Assembly: GCA_965237575.1 (NCBI GenBank)
Contig: CBDEGI010000002.1
Span: 124,001 to 188,000, forward strand
DNA from: JAKZVK01 sp965237575
Lineage (GTDB): Bacteria; Acidobacteriota; Terriglobia; Bryobacterales; UBA6623
Reading direction: 5' to 3'
Length of the DNA: 64,000 nucleotides
The position numbers and the translations under genes are program-made. The notes beneath the pieces were generated by a model, which saw only the letters and a program-made list of their open reading frames with translations, did no database searches and was not told where the DNA came from. Positions 59,329 through 64,000 of this stretch are shown one piece after another. Position 1 is the stretch's first letter. Each line of letters begins with the position of its first letter.

Positions 59329-61434
59329 TCAGTTTTCATGCGACGTCTCTGTTGCGGCCCGCTTCTCGGCCGGCGCGATCACAATCGGATGGGACTTGCC
59401 GAGCTGCCTCCCCTCCGTTCTACCGATCAGGACGATCGACGCGGGGGCTCTCACCGAGGATGTGACCTTAAGCATCGCGACGGTGGTGCTCGGTTGGAGG
59501 ACCGCCGGTTCGACGATGATTCCTGCGGGACCTTCTCCCACGATCTCGAGTGGGGATGTGCCCTCGTCCAAACGGTTGACGATGACGCGGATTTCGCCCG
59601 GCTCATCGGGTGGCACGGTCACTTCGTCCGGAGTCGCCAGCACTAGCGTGGGGGGATCGGCGACCGTCGCCAGCAGTCTTGCGGTTTGCGCGTCGCCCAT
59701 GATTTTCCCGGTGCTTCTAAACCGGTACTGCGTATGGCCTTCGCGTTCGACCGTGCGGCCTTCCATCACTCCTCGCCCCCGGAAGCGGATCCGGCTCAAG
59801 CCGGCGGGAGCATCCGTGGCGACGTGGATCGGGATCTCCACTTTGGTGCCGTCCATGGTGTGCGCCTCGCCGCAGGTGTTTCGGAACGGTGTATTGACCG
59901 GCTGCACCACAACCTTCTCGGCGGTTACCCCTTCCGGCAGGTCTTCGGCCCAGACCTCGACCGGCGTGTTCCAGCCTTGCAGCCGCCGCAGCCAGACAGT
60001 CACCACGTTCTTTCGGCCGCGGTAGAAGGTCTCGTCGGTGCCAACGACCTTCACCTTGAACTCTGGCTCAGCGCGCTTCACGGTCAGACGATACGGGAAG
60101 TTGGGGTGGCCAAGAAACGCCGCGTCGCGGATCTTGGCCACGTAGCGGCCTGCTTTGGGGAGGTCGATCGCCAAGTGGGGGTCCATGTTCGCGGGATTCC
60201 TGCCGGTGTTGGTGGCGGGCTCGTCTTGATACGCAATCCGCTGGCCGGAGTCGTCGTAGACCTCGATGAGGGGATCGAACGGATAGTTGAGCTTCATCGA
60301 CGCGACTGCGAGCAGGACCCTTTGCGGCGTGTCCACCCGAAATGAAAAATAGTCGGCGGCCTTGCGCTTGTCGATGACACCGTTAGCGACCACCGGCATG
60401 GTGACGGCATAAGGGTCGTCTCGCTGCCTCGCAGCGTCGCCCAGAACCGTGACCTCAGGGAACTCCGAAACCACGAACGGCACCGGCAGTGTTGCTCCAT
60501 CAACGTGGAGTTGATGGACGCCGAGGGGCATGTCGTCGGGGATCTCCAGGCGAACCCTCGCTGCATTCGGGCTTCGCGAGAGAACCTGCCCGCGCGCTCG
60601 CCCCTCGCCAAGGACAACGCCGCTGAGCCCGGAGAGGTTGACTCCACTCAGCAAGATCTCGACCGGCTTGCCGCGCCGGCCTCCCATCGGCATGGCGTGG
60701 TCGACTTGCGGCATCTCGCCAGCGGTGAGCCGGTAATCGGATGTCTCGGATCCTTGCTCGCTGGTGCCGTAGAGGCGCAGGTAGTACGTTCCGTCGTAGC
60801 GAAAGGTGTGGACTAGATGAGCGTCCTTGAAAATATAGTAGTCATCGGAATAGGCGATCTCAACGCCGTTGCCATCGAGGAGGCCGATGACGGGATCGAG
60901 GCGGGACCCATTCCTGGTAGCGTTGACATCGAACGTAATCGTCTGGCCCGCCCGTGCTTCAAAACGAAAATAGTCGTAGTCTTTTCTCTCGACAATGCCG
61001 TTGATCAGGACCGGGAACTCGATCGCCTGCGCGTCGTCGCGATCGTTGTTGGGTTCCTGTTCAAAGGACTCAGGACGCGTGCTGACAGTAAACCAATTCA
61101 GAGTGGAGCCGTGGGGCGCGATCACACGGAAGTCGTGACGGCCGGGCTCGGCGGCCGCATCGATGTGAACGCGTGCTTCGATGCGGTTATGCGCGGCCTT
61201 GAGGATTTTCGCTTGAAGCTTCGGGGTGGCGAAACGGATCTCCGAAGTGTCTTGCAGGTCCGCGCCACGAATCGTGATTTCGACGCTGGTGCCTTGCCGG
61301 CCTCCATGCGGGAACACCCCGCTCACGGCGGGTCGGATCGAGGGGATTGGAGACTCGGCCAGGAGAGTGGGGGCCAAGGCTAGCAATACTAGCCGCTGGA
61401 ACGCTGCTTTGCTGGGGAACACTTGCGTGAACAC
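59329..61434 (-). CDS. Exported PPC/IPT-TIG domain protein, first gene of the DUF1501 operon
   Basis: A 701-residue protein with a signal peptide (RLVLLALAPTLLAES). An IPT/TIG-like domain comes first (GVFPHGGRQGTSVEITIRGA). PPC domains are visible near 155-235 (ERKDYDYFRFEARAGQTITF) and 350-450 (DKRKAADYFSFRVDTPQRVL). A second TIG-like unit lies near 245-340 (PMGGRRGKPVEILLSGVNLS). The C-terminal part is beta-rich. Such proteins accompany DUF1549/DUF1553 and DUF1501 partners, probably as adhesion or binding subunits. Confidence 0.86.
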   Translation of the reverse strand: MFTQVFPSKAAFQRLVLLALAPTLLAESPIPSIRPAVSGVFPHGGRQGTSVEITIRGADLQDTSEIRFATPKLQAKILKAAHNRIEARVHIDAAAEPGRHDFRVIAPHGSTLNWFTVSTRPESFEQEPNNDRDDAQAIEFPVLINGIVERKDYDYFRFEARAGQTITFDVNATRNGSRLDPVIGLLDGNGVEIAYSDDYYIFKDAHLVHTFRYDGTYYLRLYGTSEQGSETSDYRLTAGEMPQVDHAMPMGGRRGKPVEILLSGVNLSGLSGVVLGEGRARGQVLSRSPNAARVRLEIPDDMPLGVHQLHVDGATLPVPFVVSEFPEVTVLGDAARQRDDPYAVTMPVVANGVIDKRKAADYFSFRVDTPQRVLLAVASMKLNYPFDPLIEVYDDSGQRIAYQDEPATNTGRNPANMDPHLAIDLPKAGRYVAKIRDAAFLGHPNFPYRLTVKRAEPEFKVKVVGTDETFYRGRKNVVTVWLRRLQGWNTPVEVWAEDLPEGVTAEKVVVQPVNTPFRNTCGEAHTMDGTKVEIPIHVATDAPAGLSRIRFRGRGVMEGRTVEREGHTQYRFRSTGKIMGDAQTARLLATVADPPTLVLATPDEVTVPPDEPGEIRVIVNRLDEGTSPLEIVGEGPAGIIVEPAVLQPSTTVAMLKVTSSVRAPASIVLIGRTEGRQLGKSHPIVIAPAEKRAATETSHEN

Positions 61435-61645
61435 ACACCCCTCGGCGCCACTATAGCACCCGATGGGGATTATTCATTGACAAGCGCCGTAGCGTGCAGC
61501 GTCGTCGTTTGGTGGCGCTCTCTGGCGATCGCAGGCCGCGCTTCGCACCGCCTGGATGCGAAACCAGTACAATGTCGGCCACCGACCCTCGGTGCGAGTC
61601 AGGTTCTGGAAGCCCATCGTCTTCGCCCCTGCTATGGAGATCTCT

Positions 61646-62926
61646 ATGCGCCACGTTCGACAAAGTATCAGCACGGCCGTTGCTCTGCTGCTCGGCGGCA
61701 TCGTTCTACCCACCTGTTTGCTTGCTCAGTCCATCGATGCGGCCAAACTGCACGACGAAGCGATCGTAGTGGACGGACACGTCCACATCATCACGCCCGT
61801 TTTCCACCAAAACATCGATCCGTGGAAGGTGCAGGAGACGGGCCTGTTCGACTACGCCCGCGCCAAGCAAGGTGGCCTCGACGTCGTCGTGCACACCGTC
61901 TACATCGAAGACCCCTACAACAACTACAACTACGCGGTGAAGCAGGCCTGCCGCCTGATCGAGGTCTTCTACCGCGTGCTCGACGCAAACGCCGACAAGA
62001 TGGAGCTTGCCCTCACCTCCGCCGACGTGCGCCGCATCGTCGCCAAGGGAAAAATGGCCGCGATCCTGGCGCTGGAAGGTGGCTTTGACACCGAGGGCGA
62101 TCTCGACGTGCTGCGGCTGTTCTACCGACTCGGCGTCCGCATGATTCAACCCATCAGCCACAACACGACCAACGCCTTTATGGACGCGGGTCTTGGGATC
62201 ACAAAATGGGGAGGGCTCACCGACCAGGGCCGTAAGGTGATCTCTGAGATGAACCGGCTGGGGATCTTGATCGACCTCTCGCACGCCACCGACGAGGCGA
62301 AACTCCAGATCATCGAAGCTAGCCGCGCGCCCGTCGTCGGCAGCCACCACGGGCTGCGCCACTTCATCGAACACAAACGCAACCTCTCGAACGAAGTGCT
62401 CAAGGCCATGGCGGCCAAGGGCGGGCTGATGGGCCTGCACTCGAGTTCCGGGTACATCGGCGTGAAGCTCGCCGAATGGCGGAAGGCCCAGTCCGCCGGC
62501 CCTAGCGCAACCCCATCAGCAAGGCTACGCCACCTTATCGAGGGGTTCGAATTCCACCGCCCTGCCTATGAAGACTTCGGAGCCTACATCGCCAAGCTCG
62601 ACGCCAAGATGCACGACAAATGGAACAGTGGCGGCTACGGCACCCCTTGGCAGGAATCACACCGGAAAGCCATTGAAGCCGGCCGGCCCTTGCCGACTGT
62701 AGGCGATTGGGCGGACCTGGTCGACTACGTCGTCGAGATGGTGGGCGACAGCCACATCGGGATCGGCCTCGATCTCATGAGCGGTCCGAACATGGTCGAC
62801 TTTGACGCCACCGGATACGGCCGTCTCACCGAAGCCCTCGTCAAGAAGGGCTACAGCGAGCAACGCATCAAGAAGATCCTCGGCGAAAACTGGCTGCGGT
62901 TGTTCGACCAAGCCAAGGCGCCCTAG
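61646..62926 (+). CDS. Membrane dipeptidase (peptidase M19) family protein
   Basis: A 426-residue protein from ATG 61646, which has GGAG 7 bases upstream; a further Met at 61634 is possible. Signal: VALLLGGIVLPTCLLAQ. M19-type metal sites: GHVHI near residue 40 (H-x-H instead of the usual H-x-D), ALEGGFD near 140, ISHNTTN near 170, and LSHATDE near 210 with SHHGLRHF about 230. It should cleave dipeptides (often with D-residues) in the periplasm. The end overlaps the convergent membrane gene by 4 bp. Confidence 0.85.
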   Translation: MRHVRQSISTAVALLLGGIVLPTCLLAQSIDAAKLHDEAIVVDGHVHIITPVFHQNIDPWKVQETGLFDYARAKQGGLDVVVHTVYIEDPYNNYNYAVKQACRLIEVFYRVLDANADKMELALTSADVRRIVAKGKMAAILALEGGFDTEGDLDVLRLFYRLGVRMIQPISHNTTNAFMDAGLGITKWGGLTDQGRKVISEMNRLGILIDLSHATDEAKLQIIEASRAPVVGSHHGLRHFIEHKRNLSNEVLKAMAAKGGLMGLHSSSGYIGVKLAEWRKAQSAGPSATPSARLRHLIEGFEFHRPAYEDFGAYIAKLDAKMHDKWNSGGYGTPWQESHRKAIEAGRPLPTVGDWADLVDYVVEMVGDSHIGIGLDLMSGPNMVDFDATGYGRLTEALVKKGYSEQRIKKILGENWLRLFDQAKAP

Positions 62927-63996
62927 GACTCTGAGCCGGCGGCCTCGAACTTCACGGGCAACCCAAACTCTGTGGTCCAGGTCGTTTTCTCGTCGATCGG
63001 AACAACCTTCAGCGACCAACCGTAGCTCACCCGGCTGTCGTCGATGTCGCTGGGCCGCCCATCGGGCATGACGAAGCTTATCGAAGTGGCGGACCGCTTG
63101 TCTCCCACTGCGCGGTCGGCGGTGACGATCCGCTCGTCGGTCCACACGGTGGTCGTCGTGCCGGATTCGTCAGCCGAGGGCGCTGCTTCCATCCGGTAGA
63201 GCTGAAGCTCGAGCCGGAGCCTCATCCTGCGAGCGGCAGGAAAGGGGATCTCGAGGATGGCGTCGAACCGCTCGCCGGCCGGGATCGGGTTTTCGGCGAT
63301 GCGGAGGGTGGACCGTCCCCGCGTCGCGAGCTGCCAGACCACCGAGAGCGCGCCGAAGAGCAAGAGTCCGGCCATGAGGTAAAGCCCAGCGGTCAGAGCC
63401 ATGAGGAATCCCCGCGCCTCCACCTCCTCTCCGCGGAGCCCATGAGTCATCCCGAAGGCCCCGGCCAGAAACGCGAGCCCGGCAGCCACCAGAACCACCA
63501 GGTGCATCCCCTCGCCGCTCCCGACCTCGGTCGGCGCGTCCCGCGGAGGCCCGCGACGGATGCGCTTGAAGATATCCACGCTCGCGAGGAGGAGACCGAG
63601 CGTGATCAAGTCGAAGCACAGGACCATCCCGAACAGCAAGGGTCCTTCCTCGAGCGTGGCAGGCAAGCCGATGAAGGTCATCAACCCCAGGAATAGCGGC
63701 AAGATCACGAGGGCAGCCTTGACCCAGAACATAACCGCGGGCCGCTCCTCGTGCGTGGGATATCGGAACACGTCGCCTCCAAGCAAGTCTAGTACGACCC
63801 ACCGCCCATCGCTGCTGAGTCGAGTCCCGAAGTTGAATCGTTCTGGGGAAAGTAGTAGCCCGACCTTCCGCTTCATGTAGCTGAACCAGAGAGTTCGGCG
63901 GCTGTGCCCGTCTGCCGTGATCACCGCCGCCCGCCGCAACACACTGGCCGGAAGGAACCCGATTTTCGGTGGGGAACAATTGTCATCGCCCTCCAT
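62923..63996 (-). CDS. Membrane protein, DUF3592-like (may continue past the window edge)
   Basis: A 357-residue reading with three to four hydrophobic helices (VMFWVKAALVILPLFLGLMT, LCFDLITLGLLLASVDIFK, HLVVLVAAGLAFLAGAFGMT, LTAGLYLMAGLLLFGALSVV). The C-terminal half is beta-rich (FDAILEIPFPAARRMRLRLE). The arrangement resembles DUF3592 proteins but is not certain. No stop occurs before the window end, so a longer N-terminus is possible. Confidence 0.55.
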   Translation of the reverse strand: MEGDDNCSPPKIGFLPASVLRRAAVITADGHSRRTLWFSYMKRKVGLLLSPERFNFGTRLSSDGRWVVLDLLGGDVFRYPTHEERPAVMFWVKAALVILPLFLGLMTFIGLPATLEEGPLLFGMVLCFDLITLGLLLASVDIFKRIRRGPPRDAPTEVGSGEGMHLVVLVAAGLAFLAGAFGMTHGLRGEEVEARGFLMALTAGLYLMAGLLLFGALSVVWQLATRGRSTLRIAENPIPAGERFDAILEIPFPAARRMRLRLELQLYRMEAAPSADESGTTTTVWTDERIVTADRAVGDKRSATSISFVMPDGRPSDIDDSRVSYGWSLKVVPIDEKTTWTTEFGLPVKFEAAGSES

Positions 63997-64000
63997 ATCC

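Noticed and set aside
1..64000. CRISPR array
   Set aside because: No regularly spaced direct repeats with unique spacers were seen.

Overview
The window is GC-rich chromosomal DNA from a Gram-negative bacterium. An Acidobacteriota host is the best guess (inference). The clues are a winged-helix/TolB-N/TPR regulator, a kinase N-terminus beginning MIGQTISHYRI, a PPC–DUF1549/DUF1553–DUF1501 operon, secreted YVTN and PPC/TIG proteins, phosphate-selective-type porins and two Tat substrates. No rRNA or CRISPR array was seen. Two complete tRNA genes (Gln-CTG, Thr-CGT) and the 3' half of a tRNA-Pro are present.

Layout. 1-5 kb: a CadC-like regulator running off the left edge, then a small-protein cluster (YHS protein broken by two copies of one 276-bp MITE, DUF4383 membrane protein, NTF2-like protein, SDR reductase) with an operator-like palindrome. 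5-10 kb: a SpoIIE-type phosphatase, a large Tat-exported LamG/propeller protein and a right-handed beta-helix lipoprotein whose N-terminus is a kinase fragment. 10.4-11.3 kb: a MraZ-like protein fused to an Mrr-type nuclease domain. 11.6-22.2 kb: a compact island joining a membrane spermine synthase, a flavin amine oxidase, a K+ channel with RCK domain, DUF350, a lipoprotein, DUF2617, DUF4178, TelA, a membrane coiled-coil protein and a phasin-like protein. This looks like a membrane-stress/polyamine system.

22.5-28.6 kb is a mobile-element zone: an IS91 transposase with a tyrosine recombinase, an IS1595-like element carrying a nested MITE, a tRNA-Pro 3' fragment and a decayed integrase-core transposase. 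28.7-31.7 kb: porin, CuA-like cupredoxin and di-heme oxidoreductase. Then uvrC and a PhoD-like phosphatase, followed by a decayed IS1182-like element and an IS3-like remnant. 38-43.7 kb: four consecutive exported proteins, three of them starting with a FlgO/CsgG-like domain. 44-48.3 kb holds debris: a recombinase fragment, a frameshifted TPR gene, an IS6 element truncating an integrase beside tRNA-Gln, plus an intact porin gene.

48.4-64 kb returns to stable core: a TonB-like protein, lspA-lgt-polA, tRNA-Thr, a YVTN propeller protein, the PPC–DUF1549/1553–DUF1501 operon, an M19 dipeptidase and a membrane protein cut by the right edge.

Mobile DNA is dense between 22 and 48 kb. The three MITE copies look identical by eye and have intact 8-bp target duplications, so movement was recent. 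The most novel-looking items are the MraZ–Mrr fusion, the polyamine/K+/TelA island and the FlgO-like operon.
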